In this document: one piece after another, positions 56,139-64,000 of the stretch
How the letters are laid out: each line of letters starts with the position of its first letter
Numbering within the stretch: the stretch's first letter is position 1
Assembly (NCBI GenBank): GCA_951813045.1
Contig: CATOTF010000002.1
Span: 3,782,001-3,846,000, forward strand
Source of the DNA: an uncultured Rhizobiaceae bacterium
GTDB taxonomy: Bacteria; Pseudomonadota; Alphaproteobacteria; Rhizobiales; Rhizobiaceae
Direction: 5' to 3'
Length of the DNA: 64,000 nt
Translations under genes and position numbers: made by a program
The notes under the pieces: generated by a model
What the model was told of the DNA's origin: nothing
The model's input: only the letters and a program-made list of their open reading frames with translations
The model's database searches: none

Positions 56139-56882
56139 ATGACCAGAACCTTCACCGCTAAAGAAACCGAACGTTATGCCCGCCACCTCGTGCTACCGGA
56201 AATCGGTGGCGCGGGGCAACAAAAGCTGAAAGCCGCCAAAATTGTCATTATCGGCGTGGGTGGTCTAGGCGCACCTGCTATTCAATATCTGGCGGCGGCT
56301 GGGGTCGGACAACTCACTATCATTGATGATGACGACGTGAGTCTGTCCAACCTGCAACGGCAGGTTATTCACACAACAGGTATGGTTGGCACCGCTAAAA
56401 CCGAGAGCGCCAAATCAATGGCGGGGCAGATAAATCCCCATGTGAAAGTCGTTACCCAAAACGTTCGACTGACTCCTGAGAATGCGAAAGAGCTAACGGC
56501 GGACCACACGCTGGCTCTGGATGGCAGTGACAATTTCACCACCCGTTATCTCACCGCCGACACCTGTGAAACCCTACAAATCCCACTGGTCACGGCAGCG
56601 GTAAACCGTTTCGACGGCACCATTACGACCTTCAAGCCGTGGCAGGATAATAACCCCAGCTACCGCGATCTGTTTCCTACCCAACCGGATGAAGGTCTGT
56701 TGCCCACCTGCGAAGAAGCAGGTGTCATGGGTGCCATCACCGGCATTATGGGCACCATGCAGGCACTTGAAGCCATCAAGGAAATAACCGGGGCGGGAAG
56801 AGGACTTGTCGGGCGATTGCTGATGTTCGATGGACTGACCATGCGTTTTCAAACCATCACCTATAAGCGGACAGGCCCATGA
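56139..56882 (+). CDS. ThiF/MoeB/HesA-family adenylyltransferase-like protein
   Basis: 247 residues. RYARHLVLPEIGGAGQQKL opens the family, GVGGLGAPAIQYLAAAGVG binds ATP, and DDDDVSLSNLQRQVIH and DGSDNFTTRYL are present. The Cys-x2-Cys zinc motifs of MoeB/ThiF are missing: PSYRDLFP replaces the usual CYRCLFP and the C-terminal pair is also absent. The Cys in LLPTCEEAGVMGAI is kept. It would adenylate the C-terminus of MoaD or ThiS. It starts three bases after recF and overlaps the next gene by four. Confidence 0.85.
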   Translation: MTRTFTAKETERYARHLVLPEIGGAGQQKLKAAKIVIIGVGGLGAPAIQYLAAAGVGQLTIIDDDDVSLSNLQRQVIHTTGMVGTAKTESAKSMAGQINPHVKVVTQNVRLTPENAKELTADHTLALDGSDNFTTRYLTADTCETLQIPLVTAAVNRFDGTITTFKPWQDNNPSYRDLFPTQPDEGLLPTCEEAGVMGAITGIMGTMQALEAIKEITGAGRGLVGRLLMFDGLTMRFQTITYKRTGP

Positions 56883-57583
56883 GTAAGATGAATCCAAAAG
56901 CCTATATTTTCGATGTATTCGGCACGATTGTCGACTGGCGCACATCCGTTGCCCGCAAGGTGGACACTTTCTTTTCCGAACGCGGTCAAACGGTTGACGC
57001 TCTCCCGTTCGCCGATGCGTGGCGGGGCCAATATGTACCCGCTATGGCTAAAATCCGGTCGGGCAATCGCGGCTATGTACCGCTTGATGTTCTCCATTTT
57101 GAAAACCTCAAACAGGTACTTTCCGATCTGGGGTTAGGCGATAAATTCAGCGATGCTGAATGCTGGCAACTCAATGCTGCCTGGGAGAGGCTTGACCCCT
57201 GGCCCGACTGCGTTTCAGGTTTAACCACCCTCAAACAATCCGCCATCATCGCCCCCTGCTCCAATGGTTCCATCGCCCTCATGACCCGCCTCGCCAAATA
57301 CGGCGGTCTGCCGTGGGATTGTATTTTGGGGGCGGAAATCGCACAAAATTATAAACCCGAACCGGTGGTCTACCACGCCTGTTGTGAAGCTCTGCGGCTA
57401 CAACCCCAGGAAGTGATGATGGTCGCTGCCCATAATGATGATCTGGTGGCTGCGCAAAAGGCGGGTCTACAAACGGCCTTTATCCCAAGGCCAACAGAAT
57501 ACGGTGAACATCAGAGCAAAGACTTTGAAGCAACCGGCGATTGGGATGCGGTAGTTAGTACAATTGATGAATTGGCCAGATAG
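56879..57583 (+). CDS. Haloacid dehalogenase type II (HAD superfamily)
   Basis: 234 residues. Motif I AYIFDVFGTIVDWRTSV has the Asp nucleophile; APCSNGSIALM is motif II and NYKPEPVVYHACCEAL motif III, followed by MMVAAHNDDLVAAQKAGLQTAFI as motif IV. This is the L-2-haloacid dehalogenase subfamily, which hydrolyses C-Cl bonds at C2, though many members act on other small substrates. It overlaps the ThiF-family gene by ATGA. Confidence 0.9.
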   Translation: MSKMNPKAYIFDVFGTIVDWRTSVARKVDTFFSERGQTVDALPFADAWRGQYVPAMAKIRSGNRGYVPLDVLHFENLKQVLSDLGLGDKFSDAECWQLNAAWERLDPWPDCVSGLTTLKQSAIIAPCSNGSIALMTRLAKYGGLPWDCILGAEIAQNYKPEPVVYHACCEALRLQPQEVMMVAAHNDDLVAAQKAGLQTAFIPRPTEYGEHQSKDFEATGDWDAVVSTIDELAR

Positions 57584-57595
57584 AAATCTGACTCA

Positions 57596-58420
57596 TCAAG
57601 TCTCCATCCGTGCGACTTCATCCCCGTTTTGAATGGCAATTGTCACACCTTCGGGCAAAGGCTCCCAACCACTGTCATCAAGCGGCACGCTGGCCAGCAG
57701 CGTCGTTGATTGGTGTTTCAATTGCAGGTTTAAACCGTCGCATGCGTATTCGGGGCCCTGTTGGCAGGAGACGCAATTGCGAATGCTCAGGCCCGGCGCG
57801 CGGGGTTCGCTGAACCCGCCATTTTCTTCATAAATGCGCCTGTGGGCATGGGCAAACAATGTATCACCGTCGCTGTAAAGAAAATTGGCCGAACCTCTTT
57901 GGCTCATCTCACTGGCAAATTCTGTAAAGACGGACAGGCGGTCTTCGACGGACGGAAGCCCACCTTTGTACTGCGCCCAAAGAGGCTGCATCCGATCCAT
58001 CAACACACAGAATCCAAGCTCTGAATCCGTGTCCCCCAACGGCTCATGCTGCAGGGAATGCCTATCCATATCGTCATGGATATTCTTCAACGTACCGTTA
58101 TGTGCAAACACATGCATATGCCCGCCGAGTGCGCGGCGGAACGGATGGGTGTTTTTCAACGTCGGCGTCCCGATGGTGGCCAGCCGCACATGGGCAATCA
58201 CGCAATTGCTTTCACGCCCTTCACCGGCGACATATTTCGCCAAAGGACTATCGCTCGCGGGCAGGGCCTCTTTGACCAGAAACACATCATTATCTTCAAA
58301 ATAGGCAATACCCCAACCGGACTTATTTTTATGGGTCAGCCCACCATGTTTGGAAAATTCGGTAAGCGAATAATTTAAGGTCGACGGCATCCGCGACGAC
58401 ATCGCAAAAAGTTCACACAT
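57596..58420 (-). CDS. Class II glutamine amidotransferase (YafJ-like)
   Basis: 274 residues. Mature Cys2 (MCELFAMSS) is the N-terminal nucleophile. KSGWGIAYFE, NCVIAHVRLAT, NTHPFRR and VFAHNGTLKNI are the glutaminase motifs. It forms a YafJ/DUG3-type stand-alone glutaminase domain, possibly acting on gamma-glutamyl compounds. It is convergent with the HAD gene, with only 12 bp between the stops. Confidence 0.88.
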   Translation of the reverse strand: MCELFAMSSRMPSTLNYSLTEFSKHGGLTHKNKSGWGIAYFEDNDVFLVKEALPASDSPLAKYVAGEGRESNCVIAHVRLATIGTPTLKNTHPFRRALGGHMHVFAHNGTLKNIHDDMDRHSLQHEPLGDTDSELGFCVLMDRMQPLWAQYKGGLPSVEDRLSVFTEFASEMSQRGSANFLYSDGDTLFAHAHRRIYEENGGFSEPRAPGLSIRNCVSCQQGPEYACDGLNLQLKHQSTTLLASVPLDDSGWEPLPEGVTIAIQNGDEVARMET

Positions 58421-58599
58421 GCCTACCTCGTTTATCCCGGTTGGTGTTAGATCAATGCGGGTATGATCAGCTGCCTGTAAATAAAGTCAAATAACGTTTG
58501 CGGTAATGCATGCGCTGATTTCAAATCGGTGTGGAGTAGATATGATTTCTCATTCCACCACCGGGTTGACTCACGGATCAAATAAGGTTATTCATCTAT

Positions 58600-58944
58600 A
58601 TGGTTGAACGAGAAGATTCTGAACGCCTGACCAATATTTTAAAGGCAGCAAGTGACCCAACCAGACGCAGATTGCTGACATTGCTTGTGCAACACGACGT
58701 CATGCGGGTTACCGATCTGGCCAAGCAATTCGACATGAGCCTCAATTCTGTGTCGAAACATATCAAGGTGTTGGAGTCGGCAGGTCTGGTGAGCCGAACA
58801 ACGTCGTGGCGTGAACATCTGATAAAGCCGAACCTCGAACCAATCACCGAAATCGACCGGTGGTTTTCGCAATTACGGTCGATTTGGGACATGCGCCTTG
58901 AAGCATTGGATGAACTAATAACGAAAGATCAGGACGATGAGTGA
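58600..58944 (+). CDS. ArsR-family transcriptional regulator
   Basis: 114 residues. The winged helix is ILKAASDPTRRRLLTLLVQ and VTDLAKQFDMSLNSVSKHIKVLESAGLV. No metal-binding Cys pair is seen, so it is likely the SRPBCC-linked type rather than a metal sensor. It overlaps the AHSA1-domain gene by eight bases, forming the common ArsR-AHSA1 pair. Confidence 0.9.
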   Translation: MVEREDSERLTNILKAASDPTRRRLLTLLVQHDVMRVTDLAKQFDMSLNSVSKHIKVLESAGLVSRTTSWREHLIKPNLEPITEIDRWFSQLRSIWDMRLEALDELITKDQDDE

Positions 58945-59356
58945 TTTATCCCTAACGATTTCCCGCACAATTGAAGCATCGGCACAACGTGTATTTGATG
59001 CCTGGCTTGACCCTTTGGCACTTGCAAAATTCATGCGACCCATGCCCGGAATGGACGCGCCGGATGTTAAAAATGATCCGGTTGAAGGTGGCCGCTTCGA
59101 TATCGTCATGCGTCCCGGTGACGACGATATTCCCCATGCCGGGACTTATATCGAAATAACCAAATACACCCGCTTGATATTTACGTGGGAAAGTCCGTTC
59201 TCGGTGGAAGGGTCAACAGTAACGCTCGATTTCGAAGAAGCGGATGGAAAAACGGAAGTGACTCTCACCCATGTAAAATTTCCGTCGCAGGAGAGCCGCG
59301 ATAACCATAACAGCGGCTGGGGTCAGATTTTAGAAACACTGGCGACTGCCGCTTAG
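58937..59356 (+). CDS. AHSA1/SRPBCC-domain protein
   Basis: 139 residues: LTISRTIEASAQRVFDAWLDPLALAKFM at the N-terminus, then GGRFDIVMRPGDDD and LIFTWESPF, typical of the Bet v1-like hydrophobic-pocket fold. It probably binds a small hydrophobic ligand or acts in stress response together with the ArsR-type regulator. Coupled to the upstream gene by overlap. Confidence 0.88.
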   Translation: MSDLSLTISRTIEASAQRVFDAWLDPLALAKFMRPMPGMDAPDVKNDPVEGGRFDIVMRPGDDDIPHAGTYIEITKYTRLIFTWESPFSVEGSTVTLDFEEADGKTEVTLTHVKFPSQESRDNHNSGWGQILETLATAA

Positions 59357-59386
59357 CAATTAGGACATTTATCAGGAGAGATTGAG

Positions 59387-59767
59387 ATGGAATTTGCAAA
59401 TGTAAATTGGTTGGCCGTTATCGTCGGCACTATTGCTGCGTTTTTACTGGGATGGTTGGTCTATTCGCCCATCCTGTTCATCAAACGCTGGGCGGAAGGG
59501 TCAGGCGTTGATCTGACCGATGGAAGTGGCCCTCGGCCTTTTGCCATGATTGCACAGGTCTGCGCTTTGTTTTTGCTAAGCCTCGTTGTTGGTATCACAG
59601 CCACTACAGATGCATTGATTACAGCGATCATTGCGATTTTAGCCGCTGCAACCTTTGCCGTATCAAATGGCGCTTTTTGTAAAAAGTCAGGTTACGCAAT
59701 GTCGGTCGATGGCGGTTACGTCATCGCCGCCGGCATCGTGATGATAGCGGCCCAGGGGGTATTATAG
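59387..59767 (+). CDS. DUF1761-family membrane protein
   Basis: 126 residues with four membrane helices. NWLAVIVGTIAAFLLGWLVYSPILFIKRW matches the DUF1761 opening, with conserved WxYSP-like Trp/Tyr/Pro. Function unknown. AGGAGAGATTGAG lies just before the ATG. It is the third gene of the ArsR-AHSA1 operon, 30 bp from its neighbour. Confidence 0.8.
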   Translation: MEFANVNWLAVIVGTIAAFLLGWLVYSPILFIKRWAEGSGVDLTDGSGPRPFAMIAQVCALFLLSLVVGITATTDALITAIIAILAAATFAVSNGAFCKKSGYAMSVDGGYVIAAGIVMIAAQGVL

Positions 59768-59807
59768 GAGGTTTAACAAAAAGGCCTGACGTATTTAGAT
59801 GACTGCA

Positions 59808-60425
59808 TCAGGCCACCCGGCGTAACGTCAGGTTGATTCTGCCACCGGATTTCAGCAAATCACTGGTGTTGGGATAAATCCGGTCAACCCCGTGGAAAGC
59901 CAGACGGGATGGACCGGAGAGCATCATCACGTCACCGCTCATCAGGCGAAAACTTTGGGTTTTCCCGCCGCGTGTCGTGCCGCCAATGCGGAACTGGCAA
60001 TCATTGCCGAGCGAGACGGAAAGCACCGGTGCCTCAAAGTCCTGTTCATCGCGATCCTGATGCAAGCCCATTTTTGCACCGTCTGAATAGAAATTCACAA
60101 GACAGGCCTGTGGCGGTTTGGAATAGCCGCTGAACCTTTCCCAAAGATCGTGAAGGCGTTGCGGAATATCCGGCCAGGGCTTCCCTGTCGCCGGATGTTT
60201 TTCCTGGTAACGATATCCGTTTTCCTTGTCTGTTACCCAGCCAAATTCTCCAAAATTTGTCATACGAACGGACATTTCCTTGCCGGTTTTCGGCATTTTT
60301 GGCGTAAAAAGTGGGGAAATTGCTACTTTTTCTCGAATATATTCGAGTAATTCCACCTGATTTTCGGCATCAAAATGCCCCGGCCAGTGAAAAACTCCTT
60401 CAGGTAGTGACAAAATGTTACCCAT
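59808..60425 (-). CDS. alkB: Alpha-ketoglutarate-dependent dioxygenase AlkB
   Basis: 205 residues. Fe(II) ligands are in MGLHQDRDE (His and Asp) and AFHGVDRI (His). The 2-oxoglutarate-binding Arg is in RINLTLRRVA, and VNFYSDGAKMG and SVSLGNDCQFRIGG form the core. It demethylates 1-methyladenine and 3-methylcytosine in DNA/RNA. It is convergent with the DUF1761 gene, 40 bp between stops. Confidence 0.92.
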   Translation of the reverse strand: MGNILSLPEGVFHWPGHFDAENQVELLEYIREKVAISPLFTPKMPKTGKEMSVRMTNFGEFGWVTDKENGYRYQEKHPATGKPWPDIPQRLHDLWERFSGYSKPPQACLVNFYSDGAKMGLHQDRDEQDFEAPVLSVSLGNDCQFRIGGTTRGGKTQSFRLMSGDVMMLSGPSRLAFHGVDRIYPNTSDLLKSGGRINLTLRRVA

Positions 60426-60549
60426 GGATTTTAGCAGCTGATTCTAGGTTTTCTTTCATTTGAGAACACCATTGGGCAATTACAGACGTCAAGGTGGTAT
60501 TTATAGGCATTTTTATCGCGATTCCGACCGATTCCATTTGTGTCACCCC

Positions 60550-60578
60550 CTTGCAGGCTTTACAGCGTCTTCTTATAT
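60550..60578 (+). promoter_or_regulatory. RpoH-type heat-shock promoter of dnaK
   Basis: CTTGC at 60550 (-35) and CTTATAT at 60572 (-10), 18 bases between CTTG and the -10. This fits the alphaproteobacterial RpoH pattern CTTG-N17/18-CYTATNT. It lies about 200 bp upstream of the dnaK ATG, leaving a long leader. No CIRCE repeat was seen. Confidence 0.6.
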
Positions 60579-60777
60579 AGCCGCCAACGCGATAGTTGAT
60601 GCGGTGATGCTCAAAATCGTATGTAAAGTGCCCTTAATGGGATCAGTGGGGAAGACACGTCGGGGGATGTAGGCTAAACACCTGCCCCGTAACTGTTGAC
60701 CGGAATGCCAAACATCCGCAGTCGAACGATGTTCGAGGCGGTCGGGTTCAGCTGGTTCGCATAAACTGGAGAATAGA

Positions 60778-62700
60778 ATGGCTAAAGTAATCGGTATCGA
60801 CCTCGGTACAACAAACTCCTGTGTTGCCGTCATGGATGGCAAAACAGCCAAGGTAATTGAAAACGCCGAAGGCGCGCGCACAACCCCTTCCATGGTGGCT
60901 TTCACCGACGACAAGGAACGCCTTGTTGGTCAACCTGCCAAACGCCAGGCGGTTACAAACCCGGAAAATACACTGTTTGCGGTAAAGCGCCTGATCGGCC
61001 GCCGGTTTAATTCTGCTGAAGTAAAAAAAGACCAAAAACTTGTCCCCTTCAAAATTGTCGATGGTGACAATGGCGACGCATGGGTTGAAGTGAACGGCGA
61101 CAAATATTCCCCGTCCCAGATTTCAGCGATGATCCTGCAAAAAATGAAGGAAACCGCAGAATCTTTCCTTGGCGAAAAAGTCGAGCAGGCGGTTATTACC
61201 GTTCCCGCCTACTTTAACGACGCCCAGCGTCAAGCGACGAAAGACGCAGGTAAAATTGCCGGTCTTGAAGTGCTCCGCATCATCAACGAACCAACAGCAG
61301 CTGCTCTCTCCTACGGTATGGAGAAAAATGACGGTAAGACTATCGCGGTCTACGACCTGGGTGGTGGTACATTCGACGTTTCTATTCTGGAAATCGGCGA
61401 TGGAGTCTTCGAAGTTAAATCCACCAACGGTGATACATTCCTCGGTGGTGAAGATTTTGACATGGTTCTCGTTGATTACCTTGCCGAAGAATTCAAAAAG
61501 GATCAGGGCGTTGATCTGAAAACTGATAAGCTTGCCCTGCAGCGCCTCAAGGAAGCTGCTGAAAAAGCCAAGATCGAGCTTTCATCTTCCGCTCAAACCG
61601 AAGTCAACCTGCCATTCATTACGGCGGATGCTTCCGGTCCAAAACACCTGACCATGAAGCTAACCCGCGCGAAATTTGAATCGCTGGTAGCAAGCCTTGT
61701 TAAGCGCACGGTCAAACCGATGCAGGAAGCGTTGAAAGACGCCGGTCTTTCCGCCGGTGAAATCGACGAGGTTCTTCTGGTCGGCGGCATGACCCGCATG
61801 CCCAAGGTTCAGGAAACCGTAAAAGATTTCTTCGGCAAAGAGCCGAACAAAGGCGTAAACCCGGACGAAGTTGTCGCCATGGGCGCGGCCATTCAGGCTG
61901 GTGTTCTGCAGGGTGACGTTACCGACGTTCTCCTGCTCGACGTGACACCGCTTTCACTTGGTATCGAAACACTTGGTGGAGTGTTCACCCGTCTTATCGA
62001 CCGCAATACAACGATCCCGACGAAAAAGTCCCAGACGTTCTCCACTGCCGAAGACAATCAGAACGCGGTGACCATCCGCGTGTCGCAAGGCGAGCGGGAA
62101 ATGGCCGCAGACAATAAAATGCTCGGCCAGTTTGATCTTGTTGGCATTCCGCCTGCTCCACGCGGCGTTCCGCAGGTCGAAGTTACATTCGACATCGATG
62201 CAAATGGTATTGTGAACGTGTCTGCAAAAGACAAGGGCACCGGGAAAACCCACGAGATCCGCATTCAGGCATCTGGCGGTCTGTCCGATGACGAGATCGA
62301 ACAAATGGTCCAGGACGCGGAAGCCAATGCTGATGCTGATAAGGCCCGTCGCGAATCTGTCGAAGCCAAGAACTCTGCTGAAACCCTGCTCGATTCCACC
62401 GAGAAATCGCTGGAAGAGCATAAGGATAAAGTCAGCGCCGAAGACAAGGAAGCCATTGAGAACGCCATGGGCGAACTCAAGTCCGCTCTTGAAACAGACG
62501 ATGCTGATGAGATCACCACAAAGTCACAGGCGCTTGCCGAAGCATCCATGAAAATGGGTCAGGCAATCTACGAAGCCCAACAATCGGAAGAAGAAGCCGC
62601 AGCAGCAGCGGATGCTGCTGCCCACGCTGCGGCAGACGAAAATGTGGTCGACGCCGATTTTGAAGAAATCGACGACGACGATGAGAAAAAGTCAGCTTAA
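60778..62700 (+). CDS. dnaK: Molecular chaperone DnaK (Hsp70)
   Basis: 640 residues. The ATPase domain opens [18 protein letters not shown] and has [15 protein letters not shown]. The substrate-binding domain has [18 protein letters not shown], and the helical lid ends in an acidic, Ala-rich tail ([16 protein letters not shown]). It folds and refolds proteins with DnaJ and GrpE. Downstream are a terminator, an FkbM-type gene and dnaJ. Confidence 0.98.
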   Translation: MAKVIGIDLGTTNSCVAVMDGKTAKVIENAEGARTTPSMVAFTDDKERLVGQPAKRQAVTNPENTLFAVKRLIGRRFNSAEVKKDQKLVPFKIVDGDNGDAWVEVNGDKYSPSQISAMILQKMKETAESFLGEKVEQAVITVPAYFNDAQRQATKDAGKIAGLEVLRIINEPTAAALSYGMEKNDGKTIAVYDLGGGTFDVSILEIGDGVFEVKSTNGDTFLGGEDFDMVLVDYLAEEFKKDQGVDLKTDKLALQRLKEAAEKAKIELSSSAQTEVNLPFITADASGPKHLTMKLTRAKFESLVASLVKRTVKPMQEALKDAGLSAGEIDEVLLVGGMTRMPKVQETVKDFFGKEPNKGVNPDEVVAMGAAIQAGVLQGDVTDVLLLDVTPLSLGIETLGGVFTRLIDRNTTIPTKKSQTFSTAEDNQNAVTIRVSQGEREMAADNKMLGQFDLVGIPPAPRGVPQVEVTFDIDANGIVNVSAKDKGTGKTHEIRIQASGGLSDDEIEQMVQDAEANADADKARRESVEAKNSAETLLDSTEKSLEEHKDKVSAEDKEAIENAMGELKSALETDDADEITTKSQALAEASMKMGQAIYEAQQSEEEAAAAADAAAHAAADENVVDADFEEIDDDDEKKSA

Positions 62701-62728
62701 CATAAACCGACTTTCAATGGCCATTTGC

Positions 62729-62768
62729 TCCCCGCCTGCTGTTACCCACGGTGGGCGGGGATTTTTTT
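62729..62768 (+). terminator. Intrinsic terminator after dnaK
   Basis: TCCCCGCC/GGCGGGGA 8-bp stem with a 17-base loop followed by seven T residues. It separates dnaK from fkbM-dnaJ, so the latter may have reduced or independent expression. Confidence 0.88.
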
Positions 62769-62787
62769 GAAGCCACCCAGAAAATAA

Positions 62788-63687
62788 ATGATCGCAACCT
62801 CGCAAATGGCAGAACCTTCCCATCCTTACGGTACTTACGCCCTATCCCGTTGGAGGGAAGTGGTACGCCAAATGGCGTCGGGTACACCCTCGGGCAAGCC
62901 GGGCATGTGGATGATTTCCCTGCTTCGCAAGCTAACCCTTATGGGTCACGAACGGGGGGTTGGTGGTCCCCACGATGTCGAAATCGCCGCCGGTATCCAG
63001 GCAAGACTTTTCCCCAACACCAATCGTTGCGAAAAACGGGCGTTTGCCGGCGTTCATATATGGGACCCGATTGAGCGCAATTTGCTTGATCAACTGATTG
63101 CCACCCATACCGGCGAAGAACCCTTTGTCTTTCTTGATGTTGGGGCAAATGTCGGTCTCTACAGTCTTTTCGTAAATGCCAGCGGCAAAGCGCACAGTAA
63201 AGCCACGAAGATTATCGCAGTTGAACCGGATGCTGAAAATCGCTCACGACTTGAATTCAATTGCACCGCTAGTGGATGCGACGCTCTTATCGAACCCATC
63301 GGCATCGCCGATGAGGAAGGAAGCGGGGTACTGACGGATGATGGGCCAAACCGCGGTGGCATTACCATCACAGATGACGGCGAGGGTGTGTCGATCAACC
63401 TCGAAACACTGGGTCAACTATTCGCCCGACATGGGCTCATGCGTATCGACGCCATGAAGCTGGACATCGAAGGCCGCGATGAAGCAGCTCTTCGAGCCAT
63501 GGTTGAGCAGGTCCCTGATTCGGTCTGGCCGAAAGTACTGATCGTGGAAACCGGTCGCAACAACGATAGCCCGATTGTTACTCTCCTGATCGACCAGGGT
63601 TATAAACTGATTGAGCGCACCGGCATCAATGCAATTTTGAAATATGATGGTGCTGACAAGGCATCGCATCCGAGGACCTCCGCATGA
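62788..63687 (+). CDS. FkbM-family methyltransferase
   Basis: 299 residues. [17 protein letters not shown] is the SAM-binding motif I and [17 protein letters not shown] motif [23 protein letters not shown] is the FkbM hallmark. The N-terminal ~110 residues are lineage-specific. FkbM enzymes usually methylate sugars or polyketides. Its position between dnaK and dnaJ is unusual; it overlaps dnaJ by ATGA. An internal ATG at 62806 is an alternative start. Confidence 0.85.
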   Translation: MIATSQMAEPSHPYGTYALSRWREVVRQMASGTPSGKPGMWMISLLRKLTLMGHERGVGGPHDVEIAAGIQARLFPNTNRCEKRAFAGVHIWDPIERNLLDQLIATHTGEEPFVFLDVGANVGLYSLFVNASGKAHSKATKIIAVEPDAENRSRLEFNCTASGCDALIEPIGIADEEGSGVLTDDGPNRGGITITDDGEGVSINLETLGQLFARHGLMRIDAMKLDIEGRDEAALRAMVEQVPDSVWPKVLIVETGRNNDSPIVTLLIDQGYKLIERTGINAILKYDGADKASHPRTSA

Positions 63688-64000
63688 GTAAGGAAGATTA
63701 TTACGAAACTTTGGGGGTATCCCGCGACGCTGACGAAAAAGCCCTTAAAAGCGCTTTTCGCAAAAAGGCAATGAAATACCACCCGGACCGTAATCCGGAT
63801 GATGCAGCTGCTGAAGCAAGATTCAAAGAAATCGGCGAGGCCTATGAAGCGCTGAAAGACCCGCAGAAACGGGCAGCCTATGACCGTTTTGGACACGCCG
63901 CTTTTGAAAATGGTGGAGCTGGTGGTGGCAGCCCGTTTGGCGGCGGCGGCATGGGAGATATTTTCGAAGATATTTTCGGAGAAATGATGGGGGGCGGACG
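63684..64000 (+). CDS. dnaJ: Co-chaperone DnaJ (Hsp40), 3' partial
   Basis: The first 105 or so codons. The J-domain has [21 protein letters not shown] and the HPD tripeptide in [12 protein letters not shown] Gly/Phe-rich region ([20 protein letters not shown]) begins before the window ends. It stimulates DnaK ATPase activity. The start overlaps the fkbM stop by four bases. Confidence 0.97.
   Translation, partial: MSKEDYYETLGVSRDADEKALKSAFRKKAMKYHPDRNPDDAAAEARFKEIGEAYEALKDPQKRAAYDRFGHAAFENGGAGGGSPFGGGGMGDIFEDIFGEMMGGG

Noticed and set aside
1-64000. CRISPR arrays, rRNA genes or prophage structural genes
   Set aside because: None was seen; the only regular short repeats are the RTX-coding units and the three 23-bp dyads.

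Overview
The window comes from an alphaproteobacterium of moderate GC content. The evidence is a RegB/RegA redox two-component pair, the MmcB-family nuclease (almost confined to Alphaproteobacteria), an RpoH-type promoter of alphaproteobacterial form before dnaK, and a dnaA-dnaN-recF cluster downstream of mutM, an enoyl-CoA hydratase and rpsT. No species can be named from the sequence alone.

Layout. (1) Positions 1-17.6 kb hold an exopolysaccharide / O-antigen type locus: ligase or polymerase (5' cut by the window), two initiating sugar-phosphate transferases, a Wzc-like co-polymerase/kinase and Wza-like exporter, a UDP-glucuronate-epimerase-like enzyme, glycosyltransferases, an EpsG-like polymerase, a Wzx-like flippase, and a PglC/D/E/F-like set for a diacetamido-trideoxyhexose (bacillosamine-type) first sugar. 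Two lesions break it: an IS21-family element (7394-9861) inside a glycosyltransferase, and an IS3-family element (17594-18824) inside the 4,6-dehydratase. (2) Positions 18.8-32.5 kb lie between two 1231-bp IS3-family copies in opposite orientation. The 3' part of the dehydratase gene sits at the far end, on the other strand, next to the second copy. Joining the two halves with one copy of the CTT target repeat restores an in-frame 625-residue protein, so this segment has been inverted relative to the gene. It carries a flavin monooxygenase, a glycine-betaine-type ABC transporter (proXVW), an alpha/beta hydrolase, a cysteine-synthase-fold PLP enzyme, a secreted esterase, an Lrp-type regulator and a large RTX/VCBS secreted protein. 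(3) Positions 33.75-36 kb are a gene-poor islet of small unknown genes, terminators and a three-unit dyad array with a 23-bp period, bordered by tRNA-Arg(ACG). (4) Positions 36-47 kb are mostly housekeeping: an L,D-transpeptidase, mmcB, regA/regB, a VanZ-like protein, hrpB, a decayed YnjBCD-type ABC transporter and glpK. (5) Positions 47-64 kb are conserved core: an SDR, mutM, an enoyl-CoA hydratase, rpsT, a rhodanese, dnaA-dnaN-recF, a ThiF-family protein, a HAD enzyme, a class II amidotransferase, an ArsR/AHSA1/DUF1761 cluster, alkB, and dnaK-fkbM-dnaJ (dnaJ cut by the window).

Together the two IS lesions predict loss or alteration of the surface polysaccharide in this strain, while the reconstructable reading frames show that both insertions are recent. 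The most unusual items are the split and inverted dehydratase, the RTX protein with N-terminal repeats and a duplicated module of about 125 residues, the 23-bp-period dyad array, and an FkbM-type methyltransferase inside the dnaK-dnaJ operon.
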